From Calothrix brevissima NIES-22 (GTDB lineage Bacteria; Cyanobacteriota; Cyanobacteriia; Cyanobacteriales; Nostocaceae), in the NCBI RefSeq assembly GCF_002367995.1, contig NZ_AP018207.1:7178199-7242198 (forward strand): 64,000 nucleotides of DNA. The letters are read 5' to 3'. Made by a program: the position numbers and the translations under genes. Shown here piece by piece: positions 42,599-51,277 of this stretch. The notes under the pieces were generated by a model that made no database searches, was not told the origin of the DNA, and saw only the letters and a program-made list of their open reading frames with translations. Position 1 is the stretch's first letter, and each line of letters starts with the position of its first letter.

Positions 42599-42930
42599 AG
42601 TAGTAACAAAACTCCAAAAAATCTTGCCACAACTACATTAGATAATCCGATTCCTATTTTTGCTCCCAACCAACCACCCAATAAAAAACCTACACATAAC
42701 AACGCTGCTGTTCTTATATCCACATAGCCTTGCTTGTAATAAGTCCATGCAGTCAAGATATCAATAGGAGGAACCAACAAGGCTAATGTTGTTCCCTGAG
42801 CTTGGTGTTGAGAGAAACCAAGCACAAAAATTAAGGCGGGTAGAATAATTATACCACCACCAATTCCAGTAATTCCGCTGACTATTCCGGCTATTAATCC
42901 CAAAATTAAACAAAGTATTGTGCGATCCAT
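42499..42930 (-). CDS. TauE/SafE family permease, half-size, C-terminus altered by IS insertion
   Basis: A 143-residue membrane protein of the sulfite exporter TauE/SafE family in its half-size form (about 120 residues). It has glycine-rich GLIAGIVSGITGIGGGIIIL, the second part LLCVGFLLGGWLGAKIG and RFFGVLLLLSAL. After residue about 115 the frame passes into the right end of the IS200/IS605 element, and adds a foreign tail of 28 residues (PALKGRGFYIHPSYLL) that is antisense code of tnpB. Only a few native residues seem to be lost, so function may persist. The substrate is unknown. Confidence 0.8.
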   Translation of the reverse strand: MDRTILCLILGLIAGIVSGITGIGGGIIILPALIFVLGFSQHQAQGTTLALLVPPIDILTAWTYYKQGYVDIRTAALLCVGFLLGGWLGAKIGIGLSNVVVARFFGVLLLLSALTLPALKGRGFYIHPSYLLYQGFPKQSRGY

Positions 42931-43012
42931 AAGCTGGGAAGTATTTGAAAATATTTCTTGATCCTTGATGCCATGCTGGAGAATTGCAACCTAAAATGAA
43001 CTGCGATCGCAC

Positions 43013-43372
43013 GCAATTATCACACCAGCGAAACTCTCAAAAAGCATAGTTAGAGAACTATCTATTCAGCAAACATCTACAATATAGCTGGTATTTTTGA
43101 CAAAGATATGACCCAATTGTGGCATCAATATGAAATTTATCTAACTACTACAACTTGATAATTTTACAGTATTTAAATTTATTTAATTAAGATTAGGTTA
43201 ACTTGAGAAATATGTCAGCTTTTATGTGTAAAGTAATATATTTATTGCCGATTTTCTGAAGTATGAAGTCACGATATGGTTCAATATTTATATGATGTAG
43301 ATCATAAAAAAGGGCTGCTTTGAGAAGCAATCGATTTTTAAGTCAATCAACTAAAAATTACCAAAATAATCG
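43013..43372. other. Divergent intergenic region between two TauE genes
   Basis: About 360 bp, AT-rich, holding promoters for the two divergent TauE/SafE genes. No coding frame or clear operator is seen. There is a lone TATGAAATTT near 43129, but no second copy at 11 bp. Confidence 0.4.
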
Positions 43373-43411
43373 GTGTTTTCAAGTATAAAGCTCAACGATG
43401 GAGAATTAACC

Positions 43412-44209
43412 TTGAATACTCTAGATTTTTCGTTAATAGTATGGTTTGGCTCCTTAACTGCTGGTTTTTTAGGAGCTTTGACAGGTTTAGGTGGAGGGGT
43501 AGTAATTATTCCCTTCTTAGCTATAGTTTGTGGAGTAGATATTCATTATGCAATTGGTGCTTCTTTAGTATCTGTAATTGCTACATCTAGTGGAGCCGCA
43601 TCAGCTTATGTCAAGGAAGGCTACACTAATCTGCGATTAGGAATGTTATTAGAAGTGGCAACAACATTTGGTGCAATAGCTGGAGCAATGGTAGCAGCGA
43701 AAATTTCTACAGCAACAATCGCTGTTGTATTTGGAATTGTATTACTTTATAGTGCCTACTTGTCTCGTCAAGCTCATTGTGAAAATACCGATATTTTACC
43801 GCCAGATCCACTAGCAACGCGCTTGAAACTCAATAGTACATATCCAACTCCCACAGGAGAAAAGTCTTATAACGTGCGTGGTGTTCCTTGGGGGTTTGGA
43901 TTAATGTTTACGGCTGGTGTACTTTCTGGCTTGCTGGGCATTGGTTCAGGAGCGCTGAAAGTGCTAGCAATGGATCAAGTCATGCAGATCCCGTTCAAAG
44001 TTTCTACAACTACTAGCAATTTCATGATTGGAGTGACGGCTGCTGCTAGTGCTGGAATTTACCTGAATCGAGGATATATTGATCCCGGACTAACAATGCC
44101 AGTCATGTTGGGAGTTCTGCTTGGTGCTGTATTAGGGGCGCGGCTATTAATCAAGGCTAATGTAGGGCTTTTACGAAATATTAGCGATCGCACTATGATC
44201 TATTCCTAA
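43412..44209 (+). CDS. TauE/SafE family permease, C-terminus truncated by fusion
   Basis: A membrane protein of about 265 residues with two repeats of the TauE/SafE fold: TAGFLGALTGLGGGVVIIPF and GVLSGLLGIGSGALKV, each followed by hydrophobic helices. It probably exports sulfite, sulfoacetate or a related anion. I prefer the TTG at 43412, preceded by GGAG, over the GTG at 43373. The C-terminus reads LLIKANVGLLRNIS and then stops after seven residues. Relatives continue with one more helix of about 20-25 residues, so the end is missing where the gene meets the truncated VOC gene at a GCGATCGC site. Confidence 0.78.
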   Translation: MNTLDFSLIVWFGSLTAGFLGALTGLGGGVVIIPFLAIVCGVDIHYAIGASLVSVIATSSGAASAYVKEGYTNLRLGMLLEVATTFGAIAGAMVAAKISTATIAVVFGIVLLYSAYLSRQAHCENTDILPPDPLATRLKLNSTYPTPTGEKSYNVRGVPWGFGLMFTAGVLSGLLGIGSGALKVLAMDQVMQIPFKVSTTTSNFMIGVTAAASAGIYLNRGYIDPGLTMPVMLGVLLGAVLGARLLIKANVGLLRNISDRTMIYS

Positions 44210-44767
44210 AAATAAGCGAGAGCGATGTCTATCGACAAGCCGCTTTGCGTCTACGCTGTTTTGATGCCATTTATTTTCTCCTTTATCAGAGGGAAACCAA
44301 ATTAACTCTAAATCATGACCATCAGGATCTTTAAATTTAAAAGAGCGAACGCCACCAGAGGCTTGATTTTCCGGTGGTATGGTTTGCGGTGCTACTGAAA
44401 TTGGTTGTATGGGAAATGAACTCACTTGTGCATAAGCTCGATCCATATCGCTCACCACAATCGCTAGATGTTGAAACCACAGATCATTACTTTGAGAATC
44501 ATTAGGTATGGGTTGAGAGTGAATATCCAGATATTCCCTCAATTCAATGATTTCATCTCCTAATCGCAAGGTGACAATGCGAATTTTCGCCCCAGGTAAA
44601 GCTTCTAACTCGTTATAATCCTTTCCCGCAACAGTGATGTCAGAAACGAGTTCAAAATCAAGAGCTTTTGTATAGAAATTCAAAGAGCGAACACAGCTAG
44701 TTACCGTTAAGCCAATAGCTCGAATTCTCTTTGCCTGTACTATATTAGTGCTACTAAAAGAATTCAT
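44171..44767 (-). CDS. VOC-superfamily protein, second domain lost
   Basis: A 198-residue protein. Residues 14-150 form one glyoxalase/bleomycin-resistance (VOC) domain: IRAIGLTVTSCVRSLNFYTK, RLGDEIIELREY, LWFQHLAIVVSDMDRAY, FKDPDGHDLELIWFP. Related proteins have two such domains. Here the second one is cut off just after its opening strand, LFLGIDHSAIA, where the frame meets the tail of the convergent TauE gene. Between the domains, residues about 172-184 (VDAKRLVDRHRSR) are encoded by a dispersed repeat that kept the frame. Metal ligands of the first domain (H, E) are partly visible. Activity is doubtful. Confidence 0.75.
   Translation of the reverse strand: MNSFSSTNIVQAKRIRAIGLTVTSCVRSLNFYTKALDFELVSDITVAGKDYNELEALPGAKIRIVTLRLGDEIIELREYLDIHSQPIPNDSQSNDLWFQHLAIVVSDMDRAYAQVSSFPIQPISVAPQTIPPENQASGGVRSFKFKDPDGHDLELIWFPSDKGENKWHQNSVDAKRLVDRHRSRLFLGIDHSAIANIS
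44217..44257. repeat. Dispersed repeat in frame in the VOC gene
   Basis: CGAGAGCGATGTCTATCGAC followed by AAGCCGCTTTGCGTCTACGC. Sequences of this GATGTC-CGACAAGCCGC type are common short dispersed repeats in Nostocales. Here it adds about 13 residues without breaking the frame. Confidence 0.6.
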
Positions 44768-45347
44768 AAATTATATTACCTTAACTCATAATTACTGTTT
44801 TTATGCTTGCCAAAGATAGAGAAGTAATCTCCCCTGATGCTGAGATTGCTTCCCTAAATTCGTTTCGGTAGCAATGACATTATCGGCGTTGCGTAAGTCC
44901 TATTGAGAATATCCAAAAATTAAATTACCCGATTTCTGCATTCATATGACTATTAATTATGTTCTTCCGTATTTTACTTTTTATAATTTATTAAAAAACA
45001 ACTTTTTTAACCATATTTCTTAACAATTTCATTTAATAATGAAAATTAAATGAAATTTTTATAGACCTTAAGATAGAAGTGTTAATTCTGCCACTAGTTG
45101 GAAGTAATCGCCACAGTAAACCTCTAAATTTATGCCAGAATCAACCATAACAGTCAAACATTTAATACATACCCATGTTATTTATGGCACATCTTTAGCA
45201 ATCATTTGATTAGGAAATATACCAATTGTTAAATTGTATGTTAAATCTTGAAGCTTGAATTTCATACATATTTATCAACAAAAAAACAATAATGATAGCA
45301 TTTTTCAGCATTAGCAACATGAATGTTTTATATTTTCAAGAAACACT
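44768..45347. other. Divergent intergenic region between VOC and SDR genes
   Basis: About 580 bp with no credible gene. It contains a fragment TGCGTAAGTCCT near 44890, identical to the end of the insertion sequence at 51278-52468; a weak GGGTA-type site (minus strand) near 44926; and the TTTCAT direct repeat at 45039-45060. Confidence 0.5.
45039..45060 (-). promoter_or_regulatory. 11-bp-phased TTTCAT direct repeat in the VOC/SDR interval
   Basis: Plus-strand ATGAAA at 45039 and 45050, followed by TTTTTAT and later AAGATAG, matching 25116 (AAAGATAG) in layout. It is about 270-290 bp from either flanking start codon, so the promoter it serves is unclear. Its sense is toward the VOC gene. Confidence 0.55.
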
Positions 45348-46160
45348 ATGAGCTATTCTCCTTACCTGCTCAAAGGTCAAAAAGCACTCGTCACCGGTGC
45401 TAGTTCTGGCATCGGTGAAGCTATAGCTCGTTATTTAGCTTTATCCGGTGCAGCAGTGGCGATTAACTACCATTCTGAAGCCGAAGAAGCCCAAAAACTT
45501 GTTGATGATATTAAAGCCAATAACGGTGAAGCTTTTGCTATTCAAGCTGATGTCAGCAAAGAAGACCAAGTAAAAGCAATGTTTCAGCAGATAATCCAAG
45601 AATTTGGAACTATTCACATCTTAGTAAACAATGCAGGTCTGCAAAAAGATTCACCTTTTGTAGATATGACTCTCGACCATTGGAATACAGTGATTGGAGT
45701 GAATCTTACAGGACAATTTTTGTGCGCTAGAGAAGCTACCAAGGAATTCTTACGTCGAGGAGTGCAACCACAGATTTCATCTGCCGCAGGTAAGATTATC
45801 TGCATGAGTTCTGTGCATCAGGTAATTCCTTGGGCGGGACATGTCAATTATGCTGCTAGTAAAGGCGGTATTAATATGATGATGCAAAGTATTGCCCAAG
45901 AACTAGCTCCTCATAAAATTCGTGTTAATAGCATTGCTCCTGGTGCCATCAAAACCCCTATTAATAAATCAGCTTGGGATACCCCACAAGCCGAAGCAAA
46001 GTTATTACAACTGATTCCCGCCAAACGAGTTGGTGAGGTAGACGATATAGCCAAAGCCGCAGTTTGGTTAGCTTCTGATGATTCTGATTATGTCAACGGT
46101 ACAACTCTGTTTGTAGATGGTGGTATGACTTTATATCCAGGTTTTACCGAGAATGGTTAG
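45348..46160 (+). CDS. SDR family oxidoreductase (glucose 1-dehydrogenase-like)
   Basis: Classical short-chain dehydrogenase of 270 residues: TGASSGIGEAIARYL near residue 17, NNAG near 97, IICMSS and the catalytic YAASKGGINM, ending with GTTLFVDGGMTLYPGFTENG. The cofactor is NAD(P)H; the substrate is unknown. It is related to, but clearly distinct from, the SDR at 16771. There is no strong ribosome binding site. It is followed within 55 bp by low-complexity repeats and then the amylo-1,6-glucosidase remnant. A similar order (SDR, then debranching-type enzyme) suggests a former sugar operon. Confidence 0.92.
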   Translation: MSYSPYLLKGQKALVTGASSGIGEAIARYLALSGAAVAINYHSEAEEAQKLVDDIKANNGEAFAIQADVSKEDQVKAMFQQIIQEFGTIHILVNNAGLQKDSPFVDMTLDHWNTVIGVNLTGQFLCAREATKEFLRRGVQPQISSAAGKIICMSSVHQVIPWAGHVNYAASKGGINMMMQSIAQELAPHKIRVNSIAPGAIKTPINKSAWDTPQAEAKLLQLIPAKRVGEVDDIAKAAVWLASDDSDYVNGTTLFVDGGMTLYPGFTENG

Positions 46161-46163
46161 AAA

Positions 46164-46287
46164 AGGGATAGGGGATGAGGCAAGGGGGCAGGGAGCAGGG
46201 GAGAAATAATTAATGACAAACCCCAAACACCAATTACCCATTACCAATGCCCCATGCCCAATGCCCAATGTCCCATATCCAATACTT
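46164..46287 (+). repeat. Low-complexity Nostoc-type repeats
   Basis: A G-rich stretch (GGCAAGGGGGCAGGGAGCAG) is followed by tandem units of ATTACC and CCCAATGCCC type. The second part opens an in-frame ATG at 46213 that would add 25 low-complexity residues (P, N, M) to the next protein. This addition is probably not part of the real gene. Confidence 0.65.
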
Positions 46288-47490
46288 ATGCCTACACAAG
46301 TTACTGTCAACCCTGGTGTAGTTACAATTAATGATGGTTCCTCATTTTTGGTAACCGCTAGTGACGCTTCTATCGACGATAATCAAGCACAAGGTTTTTT
46401 TGTTCGTGACACACGCTTAATTTCTTATTACGAAATTTCTCTCAATCGCTACCGACTGGTACTGTTAGCTTCTAGCAATCTCAATCATCACACTGCCATC
46501 TATCAATTTACCAATCCGCAAATTTCTACGGTTAAAGGCAACTTACCCCCTGGTAGTTTGCTCTTAACTATTCGACGCGACATTGTAGGAGGAATGCACG
46601 AGGATATCGACATCACCAACTATCACTCAGAACCAGTTGAGTTTCAACTCATGTTGGCGATTCGTTCTGACTTTGCAGATATTTTTGAGGTCAAAGCCAA
46701 GAACATCATCATGCGGGGTAATACTGAAACAGTATGGCAAGACGGTGTACTCACTACTAAGTACCGTAACAGTTCTTTTATTCGTGGCATCGTGACTGAA
46801 CCAGTCTGTTCTAGTTCACAAGCTAGTTATGCCAACGGTCGTTTGATGTTTAATGTAGTGATTACTCCTGGTAAAACATGGCACAGTTGTATCAACTTTA
46901 CAGCTTTAGCTAATGGAGATGTCCTTAAACCTCAACAAACTTGTGCGATGTCTCACGCTACAGCAGCCGGAAAAGTCAGCGATGAATTTTTGACTAAGGC
47001 GACAAAATTGCGATCGTCTAATGCCGATATTAAAGGATTTTATCAGCAGGCGATCGTTGATATGGGAGCGTTGCGGATTGAGGTAGATGATAATGGGCAT
47101 CAATTTTGGATGCCTGCGGCTGGGATTCCTTGGTTTATGGCTGTTTTTGGTCGTGACTCTGTAATTACCAGCTTGCAAACAATGGCAGTTTATCACGAAT
47201 TTGCCCGTGGTACGCTTGTTCGGTTAGCCCAGTTACAAGCAACACAGTTAGATGATTGGCACGATGCTCAACCTGGCAAGATGCTGCATGAACTGAGGCG
47301 TGATGAATTAACCAAACTCAATCAACTCCCGTACAATCCCTATTATGGAACAGTAGATACCACGATTCTCTGGATTGTGACTTTAGCTGAGGCTTATAGC
47401 TGGAATGCTGACCTGAGTATGCTTGATGAGTGTCAATCGCCGATCAAGAATTTATCAAAGAAAGCACACAAGCTAATAGGGAGGATGTGA
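46288..47490 (+). pseudogene. Amylo-alpha-1,6-glucosidase, C-terminal half deleted
   Basis: From MPTQVTVNPGVVTINDGSSF onward this matches the N-terminal glycogen-debranching domain and the start of the catalytic (alpha/alpha) barrel: FVRDTRLISYYEISL, IPWFMAVFGRDSVITSLQTM, HELRRDEL, YYGTVDTTILWIVTLAEAYS. The match runs to WNADLSMLDE near residue 375. Then the frame enters DUF4142 code in a different frame and stops at 47490. Complete enzymes have about 700 residues, so roughly half the barrel, with part of the active site, is gone. The start is uncertain; I take the ATG at 46288 after the repeat. Confidence 0.75.
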
Positions 47491-47654
47491 CAAGTCTCCA
47501 AAGTGCTTCTCAAAAATTTAATAACCCAGGTGTTCAAAACTTTGTTTCCCAATTTTTACCAGTACAACAGCAGCATCTGCAAATTGCCACAGCACTCAAT
47601 AATGGCGATCGCACTAATAGCTCTAGAACACCGATTCAGTATTCGGAATCATGA
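47430..47654 (+). pseudogene. DUF4142 protein fragment
   Basis: A frame of 74 codons encodes ADQEFIKESTQANREDVTSL, then a helical segment (VQNFVSQFLPVQQQHLQ). This matches part of DUF4142 (ferritin-like, stress-related, normally exported, about 150-200 residues). There is no signal peptide or real start: the GTG at 47430 lies in the fusion with the glucosidase. The 3' end runs into a small inverted-repeat element, so both ends are lost. Confidence 0.6.
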
Positions 47655-47758
47655 CAAAAAACCAGGTTTTGTGAGTTGTAACCAGGAATATTTTGTTGTC
47701 AGAGACTTTAAAACGAGGGTTTTCAGTCTCGTCTCTTATTAGTGAATCGGTGTTCTAG
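47623..47758. mobile_element. MITE-like element, 136 bp
   Basis: Perfect 16-bp terminal inverted repeats CTAGAACACCGATTCA (47623-47638) and TGAATCGGTGTTCTAG (47743-47758) enclose a non-coding core with an inner GAGACT/AGTCTC pair. No target duplication is evident. It interrupts the end of the DUF4142 fragment. It is probably a non-autonomous element. Confidence 0.6.
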
Positions 47759-47862
47759 TTCATCAGGTCAATAATTTAATGTAAATAGATTATGGCATAA
47801 GGGCGAAATTTGCCTTTATGCCTCAAGTCATTAAGTTAACAGAGATTTCTTTTGCTTTATCT

Positions 47863-48294
47863 CTATGCAGGAGGCTGTACTGCTGTACCCACACCGTATT
47901 CATATACTAATTCTCCGCCATAGTGGGAGCCATAGATAATTGCACCAACTGCGATCGCAGTAATGACAAGATAAATAATCGCAAATTTAGGAATACCTTC
48001 CCTTGTGATACTACGCCAGATCCACAATACTACAAAAACTACTGTAGAAGTTATTTGGAAATGTTCGTGCTTCTCTAGAATCTCATGGGCTTCTCCACTC
48101 ACTTTAACTGTATGTTCGGCTTGCATTCCCGTAAAGACAGTGACAATTGCTGATAGCACACCTAAAGAAAAACACCACCATCCGGCACTAGATAAAGATG
48201 ACTTTTTCAACAAATAACCCAGAATATCAAATAACAAACCTACAGAAAGTAATGCTAAGGGAAAATGAACAAACATCGGGTGGACATTTTGCAT
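47863..48294 (-). CDS. DUF2231 membrane protein
   Basis: A 143-residue protein with four hydrophobic segments and the DUF2231 signature at the start (MQNVHPMFVHFPLALLSVG), followed by FTGMQAEHTVKVSGEAHEIL, then HEHFQITSTVVFVVLWIWRS. Conserved histidines suggest haem or metal binding, but the function is unknown. It appears complete. The ATG is correctly placed in front of the conserved HP-x-FVHFP motif. It reads the same way as the broken catalase upstream, 157 bp away. Confidence 0.88.
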   Translation of the reverse strand: MQNVHPMFVHFPLALLSVGLLFDILGYLLKKSSLSSAGWWCFSLGVLSAIVTVFTGMQAEHTVKVSGEAHEILEKHEHFQITSTVVFVVLWIWRSITREGIPKFAIIYLVITAIAVGAIIYGSHYGGELVYEYGVGTAVQPPA

Positions 48295-48451
48295 AATTTA
48301 TCTCAACTTTTAAAGTAATTAATGTATTGAAAGGTTAAAAGAGTTTTTCTGTTTCTCCTTTAACCTGATTCATAACTTAAAAATTGGCATTGGAAAGACA
48401 GAATTCCATGCTTGGTTGTGTCAAAACCTAGCATTAATAGCTGAATAAATT

Positions 48452-49162
48452 CTAGGAATTACTCACAGTTGGATGAGTAATGTATCTAAAATTAGGTTCA
48501 GAATTCCAAGGGCCGCGTCGATCAACTTGGACGTTATCTTGATTCCCTTGAGTGTATGTAGAAAGATTGTAGTAAATATCTACAGTATCGTCTGGCTGAA
48601 TATTGCCAAACATGGGATCAGTCAGTTTACCCAACGACTCAAGTGCTTTCATAAACATTTGAGTATGGGAAATTTCGCGGGTTAGCAGGTGTACTAATGT
48701 TTTCTTCGTACCTTCGTCTGGCGCTAGTTTAATTAACTGTTCATAAGTTTGACGCGCTCCTGCTTCTGCACCAATATTTGCTCACAAGTCCCTGACAATA
48801 TCCCCTCCTTCGTTGATATAGTTCGCTGTCCAAGCAGAACCCTGACTATCTAAGAAGTGTGGCCCGGCACCACGAACTGCAAATAATGTACTTTTATAAG
48901 CTTCTGTTTGGTCAACATTTTTGGTATGCGCTTCGATGAGTTTACCTACCATTTCCAAATGGCTAAACTCTTCAATAGCAATATCTTGCAGCATATCTCG
49001 AATCGCTGTGTTTTCACAATGGAAAGACTGCACCCAATATTGTAAAGCTGCTGTCAGTTCGCCTGTTGCTCCGCCAAATTGTTCTAATAACAATTGGGCA
49101 AAACGTGGATGTGCATCACTAATTTTTACTGCATGAATTGGTTCTTTTTTATGGAAAAACAT
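48452..49162 (-). pseudogene. Manganese catalase gene with an internal TGA
   Basis: One frame of 236 sense codons is interrupted by a single TGA at codon 127 (48782-48784). Before it: MFFHKKEPIHAVKISDAHPR, FGGATGELTAALQYWVQSF, IAIEEFSHLEMVGKLIEAH, GGDIVRDL. After it, in the same frame: ANIGAEAGARQTYEQLI, LLTREISHTQMFMKAL and the C-terminus. Both halves match cyanobacterial KatA-type dimanganese catalase of about 230 residues. The first half carries part of the metal ligands (E, E-x2-H); the second half carries the remaining E and H. A CGA to TGA change (Arg to stop) would explain it. Unless the stop is read through or suppressed, the product is inactive. Confidence 0.85.
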
Positions 49163-49958
49163 GAGGACTTACCTATGAAGTAGTTAAATTACATTGTTTT
49201 ACTAGCTTAAAAATTAATAACCGACTTAAAACCTATCTTTAGTAATAAAAAATTAATATAGGAATTTTATAGATAATTTTATTCAAGATAAAATTCAATA
49301 TCTTGTCGCTCAATAAATCGTTTGATTTTGGTTGTCAATTTTAACTTAATTTGGATTTTAGATGAAGTTATTATGACTTTAATATGACAAAGCTATTATG
49401 ATTAAGTAATTCAACAATCATTTGGTAAAAGATGTATATTTTGACTCTATTTATATAGAGATGTTGCATAAAAAATAAAATCTTTCGGCAGATAGAGAAT
49501 ATATTTAAAAAAATTGCGATCGCCACCGATAGGACACTGATCAAGCTTTGTGCAGAATCGTAGCAGTGTCTTATGAACAAGTGTGGTATGACTGTACTTT
49601 AAATCTATTTATCTGATAGGACTATCCACACTCTCTACAATTTATCTCCTTCTAGAGGACGATAAGAAACTATAGCAATATCGATACTATAGTTTCTAAG
49701 TGCGTATGTTATCGACATTAAAATCAACTCATCTTTTTGATTTAGTCATTAGAAAGTTTAATTTCGATAGCAGTTTCCTCACTGTATTACATAAAGAATT
49801 CATCAAATCTCGTAGTAGCCAAACTTTCCAGCTACTAGTACACCACGGCATCAATAAATATTCTCTTCCCAATAGTGCAAAAGCCGAGAATATAATTTTG
49901 ACTTCACGGCGGTACTAGTTTTTTGAGATGCAACCTTCATAAATTAGGAACATTCAAC
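49163..49958. other. Intergenic region, mostly non-coding
   Basis: About 800 bp, AT-rich. Two short frames exist (49371-49580 leftward, 49700-49918 rightward) without ribosome binding sites or recognisable products, so I do not call them. A HIP1 site is at 49516. TATAGTTTC occurs in both orientations around 49665-49700 (GAAACTATAGC and ACTATAGTTTC), forming a weak inverted repeat. Confidence 0.4.
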
Positions 49959-51188
49959 ATGAAAGCAGTGGTTTTTCACGGAATCGGAGATATTCGCTTA
50001 GATAACGTACCAGAGCCGAAAATTAAAGAACCAACAGATGCCATAATTAGATTGACTTCCAGTGCAATTTGTGGCACAGATTTACACATGATTCGGGGTA
50101 CATTCACAGGGATGAAACCCGGTACAATTCTGGGGCATGAAGGTGTTGGCATTATTGAAGAAATTGGTTCCAATGTGCGGAATTTGAAGGCGGGCGATCG
50201 CGTCGTCGTTCCCTCAACAATTGCCTGTGGCTACTGCTCTTACTGCCGTACTGGATATCACGCTCAATGCGATAACGCCAATCCTCACGGCCATACTGCT
50301 GGCACAGCCTTTTTCGGAGGCCCAGAAGCAGCCGGCCCCTTCGATGGATTGCAAGCTGAATATGCGCGGATTCCTTACGCCAATGCAGGGTTAGTCAAAC
50401 TACCAAAAGAGGTTACAGACGACCAAGCAATTCTGTTGTCTGACATCTTCCCTACGGCATACTTTGGAGCCGATATTGCAGAGATTACACCAGGAGATAC
50501 AGTAGCTATATTTGGTTGTGGCCCCGTTGGACAGTTTGCGATCGTCAGCGCCAAGCTATTTGGTGCAGGACGCATCATTGCAGTGGATACAATTCCCTCA
50601 CGATTGGAAATGGCGCGTGATTTGGGTGCAGAAATCATTGATTACAATGCTGAAGATCCGATTGAGGCGATCCGCGAACTAACGGGAGGAATTGGTGTAG
50701 ATAGAGTCATTGATGCAGTCGGTGTAGATGCGAATGCGCCTGATAGCGGCCCAGCTGCGGAAAAAGCACGTAAAGAAGCACAACAATTTCAGCAGCAGTT
50801 ACAACAAATTGCTCCTAAAACCAATCCGCAAAATGGCAATTGGCATCCCGGTAATGCGCCTTCTCAAGTCTTGGAATGGGCAGTTCAGGCTTTAGCCAAA
50901 GCCGGTACACTCTCAATTATCGGAGTTTATCCACCAAGCCACAATTTCTTCCCTATTGGCATGGCGATGAACAAAAATCTGACTATAAACATGGGGAATT
51001 GTAATCATCGCAAGTATATTCCTACTTTGGTGGATTTGGTTAGTAATGGCACAGTAGACCCCACAAAAGTCTTAACTCAAATTGAACCGCTAATGTCAGT
51101 TCTTGATGCATACAAAGCGTTTGACAAACGGCAACCAGGCTGGGTGAAGGTAGAATTAGTTCCAGGAAAAGCTTTAGCTAATGTTTAG
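49959..51188 (+). CDS. Zinc-dependent alcohol dehydrogenase
   Basis: Medium-chain dehydrogenase of 409 residues, resembling glutathione-independent formaldehyde dehydrogenase-type proteins. Catalytic zinc ligands are in AICGTDLHMIRG (Cys) and GHEGVGIIEEIG (His-Glu). The structural zinc site is CGYCSYCRTGYHAQCDNANP (four Cys), and the NAD-binding motif is GCGPVGQFAI. An insertion at about 265-300 (EKARKEAQQFQQQLQQIAPK) is typical of this long subgroup. I prefer the ATG at 49959 (MKAVVFHGIGDIRLD), since the upstream extension to 49923 is not family-like. A perfect hairpin terminator follows. Confidence 0.93.
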   Translation: MKAVVFHGIGDIRLDNVPEPKIKEPTDAIIRLTSSAICGTDLHMIRGTFTGMKPGTILGHEGVGIIEEIGSNVRNLKAGDRVVVPSTIACGYCSYCRTGYHAQCDNANPHGHTAGTAFFGGPEAAGPFDGLQAEYARIPYANAGLVKLPKEVTDDQAILLSDIFPTAYFGADIAEITPGDTVAIFGCGPVGQFAIVSAKLFGAGRIIAVDTIPSRLEMARDLGAEIIDYNAEDPIEAIRELTGGIGVDRVIDAVGVDANAPDSGPAAEKARKEAQQFQQQLQQIAPKTNPQNGNWHPGNAPSQVLEWAVQALAKAGTLSIIGVYPPSHNFFPIGMAMNKNLTINMGNCNHRKYIPTLVDLVSNGTVDPTKVLTQIEPLMSVLDAYKAFDKRQPGWVKVELVPGKALANV

Positions 51189-51227
51189 AGTTTTTATCAG
51201 TACTGTGTTATAAACCAAAAATTTTAC

Positions 51228-51253
51228 ATCAGCAAGTTACCCAACTTGCTGAT
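51228..51253 (+). terminator. Rho-independent-like terminator after the dehydrogenase
   Basis: ATCAGCAAGTT-ACCC-AACTTGCTGAT is a perfect 11-bp stem with a 4-base loop followed by AGTTTTTGCTTTTG. It lies 40 bp after the stop codon. Confidence 0.8.
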
Positions 51254-51277
51254 AGTTTTTGCTTTTGAGCATAGGAG

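Noticed and set aside
44921-44945. Further GGGTA-type phased site before the VOC gene
   Set aside because: Only one good unit (TACCCG on the plus strand); the neighbour at 11 bp (TGCATT) is too weak to call.
46164-46287. CRISPR-like array in the low-complexity repeats
   Set aside because: Units are 6-10 bp without spacers. No CRISPR repeats or cas genes are in the window.
47503-47742. Rightward 79-residue frame
   Set aside because: Shadow of the DUF4142 fragment, running into the MITE-like element.
49700-49918. Rightward 72-residue frame before the alcohol dehydrogenase
   Set aside because: GTG start without a ribosome binding site, no recognisable family and no conserved context. It could be real but is unsupported.
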